NCBI GenBank assembly: GCA_034509755.1
Contig: CM067545.1
Location: 43,021,062-43,085,061 of the forward strand
Length of the DNA: 64,000 nucleotides
Direction: 5' to 3'
From: Anisodus tanguticus
Taxonomy: Eukaryota; Streptophyta; Magnoliopsida; Solanales; Solanaceae
Under the pieces are notes generated by a model, which had not been told where the DNA came from, ran no database searches, and saw nothing but the letters and a program-made list of their open reading frames with translations. Below, one piece after another: positions 45,017-58,126 of the stretch (the first letter of the stretch is position 1; every line of letters begins with the position of its first letter). A program made the position numbers and the translations under genes.

Positions 45017-45355
45017 CCTTATATAGATAACCTCGACTATTCACTATTCATTGCTTTTTAAAAGTAAACAGTATTATTTTTTCAAAAGTCGTAAAGTAAA
45101 CAGTAATCAAACAGTAATCAGACAAAATACTTTTACAAAAGTCATAAAGGCTACAGTGTCCACAGTGCCTTGTCTGCTCCTTTCCGTAAAGTTGTTTTGT
45201 CGTTTAGTCTTTTGCTTTCCAAAAAGTCGTAAAGGCAACAGTGCCTGTCTGCTACTTTCCGTAAAGCTGTTTTGTCAGTATTCAGTTATCCTGTCAGCTG
45301 TCCATTCTGCCTTTGGCGTTATCCGGCGATTTGGTCAGCTGTCATAATCTGGCAT
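45017..45355 (-). promoter_or_regulatory. Pregenomic RNA promoter (D3)
   Basis: TATATAAGG on the minus strand at 45017-45025; drives the genes of block D2. Confidence 0.7.
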
Positions 45356-45487
45356 GACTTTCTTGTGAGAAATGTCATTTTCTTGGCGGGCTGCTGTTCT
45401 GTTTATTACTTTCCGGCTGTCCGGTTAGTAATCTTTTGGAAATATCTGTTGTGGATATTCCGTGATATTCAATTGTAATCATCTTTT

Positions 45488-45893
45488 TGGGCCGTAAGGC
45501 CATAATCATATTGGGCACTAAGGCCTCTTTCATTTGGGCTTTCTGTAGTTTAAACTACATTGGGCCATATTCTTCCGGTCTCGTTATGACCTCTTTTCTG
45601 AGTTAACAGTGTTTAATTAGTTTTGGGTCGTGAGACCATAATCTTTGGGCCATAAGGCCATAATCCTTTTGGGTCCTGAGGACCTCTTTTTCTAGGTTAC
45701 AAGTAGTAAACTACATGCTCCCTGCCATGATAATCTTTTTTGGGCTTTACCGTAGTATGAAACACTACGTTGGGCCATAATCTGGTTTGGGCCATAAGCC
45801 TCTTTTAGATTTCAAATAGATTAAATCTAAATGATATCTTTAATAATCTTTTGGGCTGTTAAGCCATAATCTTTTCAGAGCCATAAGGCCTTT
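45488..45893 (-). repeat. Intergenic array of short hairpins (D3)
   Basis: Same stems; one (around 45578) altered at a CTGGGTCTG site. Confidence 0.7.
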
Positions 45894-45998
45894 TCGCTAG
45901 GGTTTACATTGTACCTGCCAAAATAATCAGTTTTCCCTCCTCATTCAAAAGGATCAGGATGAAATCAAAATATATTTGGTTTCTTTTATATTAATCAC

Positions 45999-46304
45999 CT
46001 AATAATGTGATGAGTAGTCTTTGAGTAGCCAATCAGCAACTCGTATGCTTGTTTCTCTTCCATTTATTAGATATTTAATATAATCAATAGTTCGATAAAT
46101 GCTAATCATTTTATTCACTATTACTTGTCTGACAATTATGTTGCCTTGATTATCTAGTAATTCAGATGGCTTCATTTCGTTGTAATAGAGTAATTCTTTC
46201 CGGGCTATCTTTAGTTTTTCACAAAGGATATTCCTTTCAATGACATATTGCAACCTGTCTCTATTCAGTTCTCTGATTTGGTTGAATGAAGGATAGGTTT
46301 TCAT
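45999..46304 (-). CDS. p12 (D3), reference copy
   Basis: Open, 101 aa with IRELNRDRL, which aligns best with the IRxLN-like start of p106. Confidence 0.65.
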   Translation of the reverse strand: MKTYPSFNQIRELNRDRLQYVIERNILCEKLKIARKELLYYNEMKPSELLDNQGNIIVRQVIVNKMISIYRTIDYIKYLINGRETSIRVADWLLKDYSSHY

Positions 46305-46499
46305 ACTGATCTTTCGCCGCTGCTAATCTTGAGATGTTTCCTTAGCTTGCTGTTGCATAAAACATCATGGTTAATCATAAACATTAATAATATAATCTTG
46401 AGATATTTCCTCGCTTTTTTCACGTGCGCATAAAATATCATAGTTAGTTAAATAATCTTTGTTAGTCTTCTTGGCTATAGTCTCTTTTTGTTTAGTCAT
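46301..46499 (-). pseudogene. p8, interrupted (D3)
   Basis: Region 46412-46430 is scrambled relative to other copies (CGCTTTTTTCACGTGCGC in place of the CAG-rich block). Confidence 0.6.
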
Positions 46500-48353
46500 T
46501 ATGGTGATACCTGCTAAGAAAATCAGCTAAAACATTTTTAGTTCCAGATATATTCTTAACAATAAAATCATAACAACAAAAGAATGATTGCCATTTTCTT
46601 CTTTTATTCAATTCTGGTAATGGATCTATTCTGTTTGTAATAAATGACTTTACCTGAGTATTATCAGTTCTAACAATAAACTTTACTGGTAGTAAATGGT
46701 AATGAAATCTTTTAATTCCAAATTTTACCGCCAATAATTCCTTTTCATTTATGTGATAATTCTTCTCATTAGGTTTCCATGTTCCTCCTCCATATCCACA
46801 AATTAATATCTTTTCTTTATCAACATCTTCTTTATCATATGCTATTAGAACGGCTCCCCATCCTATGTCACTAGCATCTGTAAAGAGTTCTAATTGGTCT
46901 TGATCAGTTGGTACTCTGTGTTTTGGTAATGATTTTACCTTATCCTTAATCTTGTTAATCGCCTGGGTGTGCTCTTCTTTCCATTCAAAGGTCACATCCT
47001 TTTTAATTAAATCCTGCAGTGGCTTTCTCAAATATGGTAGATCTTTTATATGATCTACTGCATAATTGATCACTCCAAGAAATTGCTGTACTTCTCTTTT
47101 GTTCTCTAATCGTTCTTTGAAGTTTTTAATCTTTGTTACCACATGTTCCTGTAATTGTATTCCCTCGCTATCCACAATGTAGCCTAGGAATTCAATAGTA
47201 TTCTTGAATATTTCTGATTTCTTTTCTGATAACAGTATTCCATGTTGGTTAATCGTTTCAATGAATTGCTCTATATGTTTGATATGATCTTCTAAGTCGC
47301 CGCCGTAAACTAATATATCATCAACATATATGATACAAAAGTCTGCAAGCTTTCTAAACACTTGATCCATTCTTCTTTGAAAGATTTGCGGTGCATTTTT
47401 TAATCCCATTGGTAGTACATTCCATTCATAGTGTCCTTGAGGAGCACTAAATGCCGTTAAAGGTTTAGATTCATTAGTCAATTTAATCTGCCAAAATCTA
47501 CTTTTACAGTCGAATTTGCTAAACCATTTTTTATTTCCTAATCTGTTAATGAGATTTCTTTTATAGGGTAGAAAGTATCCATCAAAAATAGTCTTTTTAT
47601 TCAATTCTCGATAATCAATTACTAATCTGGCTTTTCCTCGCTTTAGCTCATTATGTTTCCTTACTAAAAAGGCTGGGCTACTATGAGGACTCTTACTCTC
47701 TTTTATTACTTTCATATCTAATAGTTCTTTAATCTGTATTTCGAATTCTTTTTGATCCGTTGGGCTATATCTTATGGGTTTTGTTCTAACTAAATCACTT
47801 GAGTCTATTAATTTTATTTCTCCATATATCTTTTCCTTTTCCCAAAGTTGCATTTGATTTTCTCCAAAGTTGTTTTTTAACATTCCTAAATACTTCTCTT
47901 TTAAAAGCTCTAAATTATTCTGGCGTTCCATTTTAATCGTACATAATCTAATGGTGTTGACGGTAATATTCTCTTTAGTATAATCCATTTATTACGGGGG
48001 ATTGTAGACAAAATGTATTCTTATTAATCACTTGAGTTTTGAAATAATCTAGGAAGTTGTTTTCTAATAAAACTTGTTGTTTCATATTGTCTAGTTGGTA
48101 TACGATTGGTATTTTGAAAATAGTTTTTCCTAATACAATTCTCATATTTTCTGCAATTATATCTAATTCTTTAGATTGCTCATTAAATCCTGATACCTTA
48201 GCTCTATGGATTCTAGATCTTTTCCATCTATGTGATTCTAATACATCTTTTCTAGCTAAGCATATGTCTCGCTCCGCTATCAATGAATATCTTTTGCTTA
48301 AGCATTTTATTCGGTTTATATTCTATATGGGTTTCTATATGTATTGCTACCAT
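46492..48353 (-). pseudogene. Pol: aspartic protease, RT and RNase H; reference copy (D3)
   Basis: About 620 codons, interrupted only near 48268 (CTCG for CTG) and 47960-47996. The 498 codons from 47988 are open. Motifs: protease D25-S-G-A-D (in the frame before the first break) and LLxNNFL near 95; RT with DYRELN, FWQIKLT, PMGLKNAPQIFQ and YVDD near 342; RNase H with LFTDASD, NEKELLAVKFG, VRTDNTQ and VLADFLSR. It copies pregenomic RNA into DNA. No integrase follows. D2 and D3 share Leu-Glu-Asn in place of Leu-Gly-Asn in the protease flap-side motif and Arg in place of Gly in KSxFWQI. Confidence 0.92.
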
Positions 48354-48673
48354 TTAGTCAGGTTCATCTAATCTTCTGTTGAGTTCTTCATCTTGTTCGT
48401 ATTCCTGTACTTCCTGTCTAACCTCTTCGTTTCTCATTGCTTCTTCGATTAATCTAGTAATTTCTATTTGCTTCCAATGTATTTTATTCATCTCTTCTCT
48501 AATCTTTGCTAATCTCTCGGGTAATTTTTCTGTACCTATCATTATAGTACATACTTCCAGATCTCATTAATCGTAGAAGTTATAATCGGTTTGTATCTAG
48601 TATGTTCTTCGCATTGTATCCAGTATTCTCTTTCTCTCATCACTCTCTTTTCTCGTCTTTCTAGCGTATTCAT
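48354..48673 (-). pseudogene. p105, interrupted (D3)
   Basis: C-terminal part open to DEPD; breaks near 48518, 48560, 48587 and 48645. Confidence 0.68.
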
Positions 48674-48674
48674 T

Positions 48675-50742
48675 TTATTCGAACTATCTTCACTTTGTCG
48701 GATTGTTGGTTGATATAACTTACTTTTTCTCGTTTCTCGATTCTTCATCTCGTTTCACTAATATAAAAGTCTTCATAATCATACCATTTATTATTATCTT
48801 CTTTAATCTGTTGTAAACTCATTATAAACCGTTCGTATTTATGTATTTTACTCCTGCCTTCTTTAGCTTTGGGCACTTATTTGCATAGTGTCCTTTCTCA
48901 TTGCAATTCCAGCATTTACATTCTTTAACCTTTTCTTCTTTAGTCTTGGTTTTATCTGCTTCTATAGGGTTTACATTTCTTCTTCTTCTTAATTTTCTTT
49001 TATATCTGAATTTATTCCTTGTATCTTGGTTATTTCTATATCTTTTAAACCTCTTTTTCTTATAAGGTTTATAATTAGATCTTTTCTTATACTTTTTATA
49101 TTTATATTTCTTGTCTTTATGATCTCCATCATACTTATCCATGTATTTTCTATGTTTTTTATGTTTTCTCGTATTTCTTTTCTTTCCTTTTATCATCGCA
49201 TCCGAATATTAATCTTCTTTACGTAAATCCACATATCTCTCTCAATCCTATTTTCTTATCTTTTTTAATCTTTTGCGTAATCTATATTCTTCGCATTTTC
49301 TCATTAGATATGCTCTTAAGACGCGTATTCTTTCTCCTAGGGTGTTTTCCTTAGGTTCTAACCGTACGTATTCTTTTGATATCTCGATATTATATGGTAT
49401 AGGTAAATGATCATAATATAGTGTTGATAAATTATTCCTTCTTCTCGTAAAAATCTAGCTTCATAAAAGAATTTACTAAAGCTAATCGTGTATTCGGCAA
49501 TTTGTTAATCTTACAACATCTCATATTATTCGGGTTCATAATAATCTCTGTTTTCCTTTACGCTAATACATTTTCTCGGGCTACTAACCATTTTTCGCCT
49601 AAGAATTCTCTTTTTAATAGTAAATCGAAAATCATTAACATTGATTTCCAATCTGTTGCATGGCTTAAAACTTCTCCTCTCACCGATATGCTATTGATTC
49701 TATCCAATATCTTTTTTTCCGATTAATGTCTTAGATATTAAATCATACATGTAATCTAGGTTTTCTAAATCCGAGTGCTATTCATTAATGCTATATACAT
49801 TCCTAAATTCCATCTGTAATTCTTCTTCCTACTTCTTGTTCATCATACACATTGTCTAATTCTAGAAAATATCCGTTATAATTTACTCCTTGGGTCATTG
49901 ATCCTACAAATTCTTTGAATTACGCTTCTTGTCCTATAGGTATATGATCTGGTAATCTTGTAGTCCTTCTATTTATGACTTCTAGATTAGGGTCTATTAA
50001 GTCTTCTTCCGGATAGTCATCTGCATCTTCATTAATTATATTTTCTCGATTCAATTTCCGTTTCTATAGGTCCATTGTAATCATCTTCTATATCACTATC
50101 TGGTTCTTCTTCTATTATCGCATTTACTCTTTTTCTCGTGGTGTAAAGCTTCTAATATTTGGTTATTTTCTTTTATTATTTCGTGTCTTCGGAGTTTTCT
50201 TCTTCTATGAACTCTACTACTTGTAATTCTTGGCTAGGTTGTTCATTATTATCTCGTACTACTTGCTACTCGAGTCGGTTTCATCACTTAATCTTATCTT
50301 TCGTACTTTTTTCTTTTTATTTTTTAATTCACTAATTGTTCTCTCGGGATTTGTATTTCTTCTCTCGAGTTCTAATACTTCTTGTTTTACTTCTTTTAAT
50401 TCTTCCTTTGTTTCTCTTAGTTCTACTTTTGTTTCTTTTAGAAGAGTATTCGTATTCTTATGCTTTCTCTTATACTTTTTGTATTTGTCATACCATTCTG
50501 CATTATCGCTTGATTTTAAGTTTAAATTTTCTAGTTTTAATTCACTAATATGTCGTTCTTGTTTATCCAATCTCGATTTAGGTATTCATAAGTCGTTTTT
50601 TCTTTTCCTTTACGGGCATTTTTACTTCTTTAGGATTTTCTTCCTTTATAGGTTTTGATCTTATAGGCTCGTATTTATGTCTTTCTTTTTCTATAATATC
50701 TTTACCGTGAGTTTTTAAGAACGTAATCGCACTTGGTTCCAT
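48675..50742 (-). pseudogene. Coat protein, multiply interrupted (D3)
   Basis: Frequent CTG-to-CTCG/CG changes, e.g. three in a row at 48728-48754, others near 49275, 49445, 49560, 49683, 49766, 50045, 50135 and 50182. Confidence 0.84.
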
Positions 50743-51105
50743 TAGAACTTTCCTTCTTTATTCAGTTTTGCTATTCCGTCTAAAGTTTCTATTACCTCTT
50801 TTGATAATCTAGGCTTTATTTTACGATATCTACCATTATCGGTATTTTACTTCTTCTCCAAGCATCTATTGGTACTATTTCGGTTTATGCGTAGTTGTCC
50901 TTGCTATAGTTGTTTCCTTGCTTGTACTTGCTTCTTCACTAGGTTCTTTTTGTTTACCTTTGCTTTTTTCTTCTAATAACATATTCAATTTTTCTAATAT
51001 TAATTTAAACGTTGGTATTTCTGATACATTCCATAAGTTAGTTAATTCTTCTCTAATCATTTGTTCCAATTTCTGATCGGGCTGGTCTACGGATCTTTTC
51101 TTCAT
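50742..51105 (-). pseudogene. Truncated p145 with leader start, interrupted (D3)
   Basis: Leader fusion at 51065/51066. One base lost near 50880 (TTTCGG) and another near 50824. Confidence 0.6.
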
Positions 51106-51770
51106 CTATATACCCCTAGAGGCTAGAACATAGACGGTAATCTTTTAATCAAACATTTTTCAGAGTTAATCATATGATAAGCATGTAATCGGGTAGGTAA
51201 TCTTAAGGGTATTCTTAAGTTCTTCATCATTTTTTATTAATCAAGTCTATAATCCTATATCAAACATTCAAACATCAACAGTATAATCTATATCAATGTC
51301 GGAACAGTATAATCATAATCTAATATCAACATCTAAGCGAAGATAATAACAAGATAATATACTTATCAAAATCATAATTAGAAACACATAGTTCAAGCAC
51401 ATACCTTTCAGCAGATAATCAAATCACCAAAGTAGTCTCTACCCTCCTATGGCCTGTATTTCCCCTTTGCCTTCCGCCGTGGGTACTCTTTCGCCTGGGA
51501 GCATGGGAGTCAGTTATGGGTATCCTCTGATCGTCTTCCTGCCGGTGTTGTCCTTTTACTAGTATGGTTCTAATCATAAGTTTTCAAAGTATTTAATCTA
51601 TGTCTTTATGATACTCTTAGTTAATATAAGATTATTCTTAAGGTGTTCTTGGATGATATTCGATTAGTCTTATGATGTTCTTGGATGACCTTTGGATTAT
51701 AGACTAAAGGGTTCTTTAGCTAAACATAGAGAGAATTTGTGTAAGGATTGTATTTCAGAATTTTTCGAAT
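51066..51770 (-). promoter_or_regulatory. Leader fused to truncated p145 (E1 promoter side)
   Basis: AATAAA at 51233-51238; PBS lost. Confidence 0.7.
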
Positions 51771-51794
51771 GATCCTTCGTCTTGACAAGAGGCT

Positions 51795-52130
51795 CCTTAT
51801 ATAGATAACCTCGACTATTCACTATTCATTGCTTTTTAAAAGTAAACAAGATATTATTTTTCAAAAGTCGTAAAGTAAACAAGTAATCAAACGATGTAAT
51901 CGGACAAAATACTTTTACAAAAGTCATAAAGGCTACAGTGTCCACAGTGCCTTGTCTGCTCCTTTCCGTAAAGTTGTTTTGTCGTTTAGTCTTTTGCTTT
52001 CCAAAAAGTCGTAAAGGCAACATTGCTGTCTGCTACTTTCCGTAAAGCCGTTTTGTCGATATTCGGTTATCTGTCACCGTGTCCATTCGCCTTTGGCGTT
52101 ATCCGGCGATTTGGTCACCGTCATAATCTG
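51795..52130 (-). promoter_or_regulatory. Pregenomic RNA promoter (E1)
   Basis: TATATAAGG on the minus strand at 51795-51803; drives the genes of D3. Confidence 0.7.
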
Positions 52131-52265
52131 GCATGACTTTCTTGTGAGAAATGTCATTTTCTTGGCGGGTCGTTGTTCGTTTTATTACTTTCCGCTGTCC
52201 GGTTAGTAATCTTTTGGAAATATCTGTTGTGGATATTCCGTGATATTCAATTGTAATCATCTTTT

Positions 52266-52613
52266 TGGGCCGTAAGGCCATAATCATATTGGGCACTAAG
52301 GCCTCTTTCATTTGGGCTTTCTGTAGTTTAAACTACATTGGGCCATATTCTTCTGGGTCTGTTATGACCTCTTTTATGAGTTAACAGTGTTTAATTAGTT
52401 TTGGGTCGTGAGACCATAATCTTTGGGCCATAAGGCCATAATCCTTTTGGGTCCTGAGGACCTCTTTTTCTAGGTTACAAGTAGTAAACTACATGCTCCC
52501 TGCCATGATAATCTTTTTTGGGCTTTACCGTAGTATGAAACACTACGTTGGGCCATAATCAGTTTGGGCCATAAGCCTCTTTTAGATTTCAAATAGATTA
52601 AATCTAAATGATA
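52266..52613 (-). repeat. Intergenic hairpin array, upstream part deleted (E1)
   Basis: Retains the stems from TTTAGATTT/AAATCTAAA onward. The first two stems of the array are lost at the RT junction. Confidence 0.68.
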
Positions 52614-52619
52614 TCTTTA

Positions 52620-53715
52620 ATGAATTGCTCTATATGTTTGATATGATCTTCTAAGCTGCCGCTGTAAACTAATATATCATCAACATATATGATACAAAAG
52701 TCTGCAAGCTTTCTAAACACTTGATCCATTCTTCTTTGAAAGATTTGCGGTGCATTTTTTTAATCCCATTGGTAGTACATTCCATTCATAGTGTCCTTGA
52801 GGAGCACTAAATGCCGTTAAAGGTTTAGATTCATTAGTCAATTTAATCGCCAAAATCCACTTTTACAAATCGAATTTGCTAAACCATATCTTATTTCCTA
52901 ATCTGTTAATGAGATTTCTTTTATAGGGTAGAAAGTATCCATCAAAAATAGTCTTTTTATTCAATTCTCGATAATCAATTACTAATCTGGCTTTTCCTCG
53001 CTTTAGCTCATTATGTTTCCTTACTAAAAAGGTTTGGCTACTATGAGGACTCTTACTCTCTTTTATTACTTTCATATCTAATAGTTCTTTAATCTGTATT
53101 TCGAATTCTTTTTGATCCGTTGGGCTATATCTTATGGGCTTTGTTCTAACTAAATCACTTGAATCTATTAATTTTATTTCTCCATATATCTTTTCCTTTT
53201 CCCAAAGTTGCATTGGATTTTCTCCAAAGTTGTTTTTTAACATTCCTAAATACTTCTCTTTTAAAAGCTCTAAATTATTCTGGCGTTCCATTTTAATCGT
53301 ACATAATCTAATGGTGTTGACTGGTAATATTCTCTTTAGTATAATCCATTTATTACGGGGGGATTGTAGACAAAATGTATTCTTATTAATCACTTGAGTT
53401 TTGAAATAATCTAGGAAGTTGTTTCCTAATAAAACTTGTTGTTTCATATTGTCTAGTTGGTATACGATTGGTATTTTGAAAATAGTTTTTCCTAATACAA
53501 TTCTCATATTTTCTGCAATTATATCTAATTCTTTAGATTGCTCATTAAATCCCGATACCTTAGCTCTATGGATTCTAGATCTTTTCCATCTATGTGATTC
53601 TAATACATCTTTTCTAGCTAAGCATATGTACTGCTCCGCTATCAATGAATATCTTTTGCTTAAGCATTTTATTCGGTTTATATTCTATATGGGTTTCTAT
53701 ATGTATTGCTACCAT
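52620..53715 (-). pseudogene. Pol, 3'-truncated: protease and most of RT (E1)
   Basis: YVDD remains, but sequence after HIEQFI is replaced by intergenic DNA, so RNase H is lost. Breaks near 53632, 53036, 52868, 52850 and 52755 (seven A's). Confidence 0.87.
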
Positions 53716-55144
53716 TTAGTCGGTTCATCTAATCTTCTGTTGAGTTCTTCATCTTGTTCGTATTCTGTACTTCTGTCTAACCTCTTCGTTTCTCATTGCT
53801 TCTTCGATTAATCTAGCAATTTCTATTTGCTTCCAATGTATTTTATTCATCTCTTCTCTAATCTTTGCTAATCTCGGGCTACTAAAGCTAATCGTGTATT
53901 CGGCAATTTGTTAATCTTACAACATCTCATATTATTCGGGTTCATAATAATCTCTTTTTTCCTTTACGCTAATACATTTTCTCGGGCTACTAACCATTTT
54001 TCGCCTAAGAATTCTCTTTTTAATAGTAAATCGAAAATCATTAACATTGATTTCCAATCATTGCATGGCTTAAAACTTCTCCTCTCAAATGATATGCTAT
54101 TGATTCTATCCAATATCTTTGCTTTTCCGATTAATGTCTTAGATATTAAATCATACATGTAATCTAGGTTTTCTGCGTCCGAGTGCTATTCATTAATGCT
54201 ATATACATTCCTAAATTCCAGTCTGTAATTCTTCTTCCTACTTCTTGTTCATCATACACATTGTCTAATTCTAGAAAATATCCGTTATAATTTACTCCTT
54301 GGGTCATTGATCCTACAAATTCTTTGAATTCTGCTTGCTGTCCTATAGGTATATGATCTGGTAATCTTGTAGTCCTTCTATTTATGACTTCTAGATTAGG
54401 GTCTATTAAGTCTTCTTCCGGATAGTCATCTGCATCTTCATTAATTATATTTTCGATTCAATTTCCGTTTCTATAGGTCCATTGTAATCATCTTCTATAT
54501 CACTATCTGGTTCTTCTTCTATTATCGCATTTACTCTTTTTCGTGGTGTAAAGCTTCTAATATTTGGTTATTTTCTTTTATTATTTCGTGTCTTCGGAGT
54601 TTTCTTCTTCTATGAACTCTACTACTTGTAATTCTTGGCTAGGTTGTTCATTATTATCGTACTACGCTACTCGAGTCGGTTCATCACTTAATCTTATCTT
54701 TCGTACTTTTTTCTTTTTATTTTTTAATTCACTAATTGTTCTCTCGGGATTTGTATTTCTTCTCTCGAGTTCTAATACTTCTTGTTTTACTTCTTTTAAT
54801 TCTTCCTTTGTTTCTCTTAGTTCTACTTTTGTTTCTTTTAGAAGAGTATTCGTATTCTTATGCTTTCTCTTATACTTTTTGTATTTGTCATACCATTCTG
54901 CATTATCGCTTGATTTTAAGTTTAAATTTTCTAGTTTTAATTCACTAATATGTCGTTCTTGTTTATCCAATCTCGCATTTAGGTATTCATAAGTCGTTTT
55001 TTCTGTTTCCTTTACGGGCATTTTTACTTCTTTAGGATTTTCTTCCTTTATAGGTTTTGATCTTATAGGCTCGTATTTATGTCTTTCTTTTTCTATAATA
55101 TCTTTACCGTGAGTTTTTAAGAACGTAATCGCACTTGGTTCCAT
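53716..55144 (-). pseudogene. CP::p105 deletion fusion, interrupted (E1)
   Basis: CP up to EYTISFS, then SPRLAKIREE of p105; the C-terminal CP basic tract and zinc knuckle are gone. Several indels at CTG sites in the CP part. Confidence 0.8.
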
Positions 55145-55508
55145 TAGAACTTTCCTTCTTTATTCAGTTTTGCTATTCCGTCTAAAGTTTCTATTACCTC
55201 TTTTGATAATCTAGGCTTTATTTTACGATATCTACCATTATCGGTATTTTACTTCTTCTCCAAGCATCTATTGGTACTATTTCTGGTTTATGCGTAGTTG
55301 TCCTTGCTATAGTTGTTTCCTTGCTTGTACTTGCTTCTTCACTAGGTTCTTTTTGTTTACCTTTGCTTTTTTCTTCTAATAACATATTCAATTTTTCTAA
55401 TATTAATTTAAACGTTGGTATTTCTGATACATTCCATAAGTTAGTTAATTCTTCTCTAATCATTTGTTCCAATTTCTGATCGGGCTGGTCTACGGATCTT
55501 TTCTTCAT
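55144..55508 (-). pseudogene. Truncated p145 with leader start, one break (E1)
   Basis: Open for about 94 codons, then a base is lost near 55227 (TTTTACGATATC for TTTTACTGATATC). Confidence 0.62.
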
Positions 55509-56175
55509 CTATATACCCCTAGAGGCTAGAACATAGACGGTAATCTGTTTAATCAAACATTTTTCAGAGTTAATCATATGATAAGCATGTAATCGGGTAG
55601 GTAATCTTAAGGGTATTCTTAAGTTCTTCATCATTTTTTATTAATCAAGTCTATAATCCTATATCAAACATTCAAACATCAACAGTATAATCTATATCAA
55701 TGTCGGAACAGTATAATCATAATCTAATATCAACATCTAAGCAGCATAATAACAAGATAATATACTTATCAAAATCATAATTAGAAACACATAGTTCAAG
55801 CACATACCTTTCAAATGAGATAATCAAATCACCAAAGTAGTCTCTACCCTCCTATGGCTCGTATTTCCCCTTTGCCTTCCGCCGTGGGTACTCTTTCGCC
55901 CGGGAGCATGGGAGTCGATTATGGGTATCCTCTCGATCGTCTTCCCCCCGGTGTTGTCCTTTTACTAGTATGGTTCTAATCATAAGTTTTCAAAGTATTT
56001 AATCTATGTCTTTATGATACTCTTAGTTAATATAAGATTATTCTTAAGGTGTTCTTGGATGATATTCGATTAGTCTTATGATGTTCTTGGATGACCTTTG
56101 GATTATAGACTAAAGGGTTCTTTAGCTAAACATAGAGAGAATTTGTGTAAGGATTGTATTTCAGAATTTTTCGAA
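55469..56175 (-). promoter_or_regulatory. Leader fused to truncated p145 (E2 promoter side)
   Basis: AATAAA at 55637-55642; PBS lost at 55468/55469. Confidence 0.7.
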
Positions 56176-56200
56176 TGATCCTTCGTCTTGACAAGAGGCT

Positions 56201-56550
56201 CCTTATATAGATAACCTCGACTATTCACTATTCATTGCTTTTTAAAAGTAAACAAAGATTATTTTTTCAAAAGTCGTAAAGTAAACAAAGAATCAAACAA
56301 AGAATCGGACAAAATACTTTTACAAAAGTCATAAAGGCTACGGTGTCCACGGTGCCTTGTCCGCTCCTTTCCGTAAAGTTGTTTTGTCGTTTAGTCTTTG
56401 CTTTCCAAAAAGTCGTAAAGGCAACAAAGGTGCTTCTGTCCGCTACTTTCCGTAAAGCTGTTTTGTCGCATTCGGTTATCCCGTCACCGTCCATTCTGCC
56501 TTTTTGGCGTTATCCGGCGATTTGGTCACTGTCATAATCCGGCATGACTT
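56201..56550 (-). promoter_or_regulatory. Pregenomic RNA promoter (E2)
   Basis: TATATAAGG on the minus strand at 56201-56209; drives the genes of E1. Confidence 0.7.
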
Positions 56551-56675
56551 TCTTGTGAGAAATGTCATTTTCTTGGCGGGTCGTCGTTCTTTTTACTTTC
56601 CGGCTGTCCGGTTAGTAATCTTTTGGAAATATCTCGTTGTGGATATTCCGTGATATTCAATTGTAATCATCTTTT

Positions 56676-57024
56676 TGGGCCGTAAGGCCATAATCATATT
56701 GGGCACTAAGGCCTCTTTCATTTGGGCTTTCTGTAGTTTAAACTACATTGGGCCATATTCTTCTGGGTCTGTTATGACCTCTTTTCTGAGTTAACAGTGT
56801 TTAATTAGTTTTGGGTCGTGAGACCATAATCTTTGGGCCATAAGGCCATAATCCTTTTGGGTCCTGAGGACCTCTTTTTCTAGGTTACAAGTAGTAAACT
56901 ACATGCTCCCTGCCATGATAATCTTTTTTGGGCTTTACCGTAGTATGAAACACTACGTTGGGCCATAATCTGGTTTGGGCCATAAGCCTCTTTTAGATTT
57001 CAAATAGATTAAATCTAAATGATA
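56676..57024 (-). repeat. Intergenic hairpin array, upstream part deleted (E2)
   Basis: Same truncation as E1. Confidence 0.68.
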
Positions 57025-57032
57025 TCTTTAAT

Positions 57033-58126
57033 GAATTGCTCTATATGTTTGATATGATCTTCTAAGCTGCCGCTGTAAACTAATATATCATCAACATATA
57101 TGATACAAAAGTCTGCAAGCTTTCTAAACACTTGATCCATTCTTCTTTGAAAGATTTGCGGTGCATTTTTTTAATCCCATTGGTAGTACATTCCATTCAT
57201 AGTGTCCTTGAGGAGCACTAAATGCCGTTAAAGGTTTAGATTCATTAGTCAATTTAATCTGCCAAAATCCACTTTTACAGTCGAATTTGCTAAACCATAT
57301 CTTATTTCCTAATCATGTTAATGAGATTTCTTTTATAGGGTAGAAAGTATCCATCAAAAATAGTCTTTTTATTCAATTCTCGATAATCAATTACTAATCT
57401 GCTTTTCCTCGCTTTAGCTCATTATGTTTCCTTACTAAAAAGGTTTGGGCTACTATGAGGACTCTTACTCTCTTTTATTACTTTCATATCTAATAGTTCT
57501 TTAATCTGTATTTCGAATTCTTTTTGATCCGTTGGGCTATATCTTATGGGCTTTGTTCTAACTAAATCACTTGAATCTATTAATTTTATTTCTCCATATA
57601 TCTTTTCCTTTTCCCAAAGTTGCATTGGATTTTCTCCAAAGTTGTTTTTTAACATTCCTAAATACTTCTCTTTTAAAAGCTCTAAATTATTCTGGCGTTC
57701 CATTTTAATCGTACATAATCTAATGGTGTTGACTGGTAATATTCTCTTTAGTATAATCCATTTATTACAGGGGGATTGTAGACAAAATGTATTCTTATTA
57801 ATCACTTGAGTTTTGAAATAATCTAGGAAGTTGTTTCCTAATAAAACTTGTTGTTTCATATTGTCTAGTTGGTATACGATTGGTATTTTGAAAATAGTTT
57901 TTCCTAATACAATTCTCATATTTTCTGCAATTATATCTAATTCTTTAGATTGCTCATTAAATCCTGATACCTTAGCTCTATGGATTCTAGATCTTTTCCA
58001 TCTATGTGATTCTAATACATCTTTTCTAGCTAAGCATATGTCTGCTCCGCTATCAATGAATATCTTTTGCTTAAGCATTTTATTCGGTTTATATTCTATA
58101 TGGGTTTCTATATGTATTGCTACCAT
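57033..58126 (-). pseudogene. Pol, 3'-truncated (E2)
   Basis: 234 codons open from the start through the protease (D25-S-G) into RT. Then breaks near 57445, 57402 and 57315 and the seven-A run at about 57166; ends in intergenic DNA. Confidence 0.87.

Larger units (their letters stand above)
44309..51089 (-). mobile_element. Deleted pararetrovirus unit D3 (6.8 kb, minus strand)
   Basis: Third 6.8-kb unit with the shared PBS-to-p145 deletion. It has the best-preserved Pol of the window. The CP and p105 region (48.5-50.6 kb) is dense in CTG-to-CTCG or CTG-to-CG differences. Confidence 0.93.
51090..55492 (-). mobile_element. Triple-deleted pararetrovirus unit E1 (4.4 kb, minus strand)
   Basis: Carries the D deletion plus two more. 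One joins the CP core to the end of p105 (near 53.88 kb). The other joins mid-RT to the intergenic region (near 52.62 kb), removing the end of RT, RNase H, p8 and p12. Promoter, leader and the N-terminal two thirds of CP remain. Confidence 0.92.
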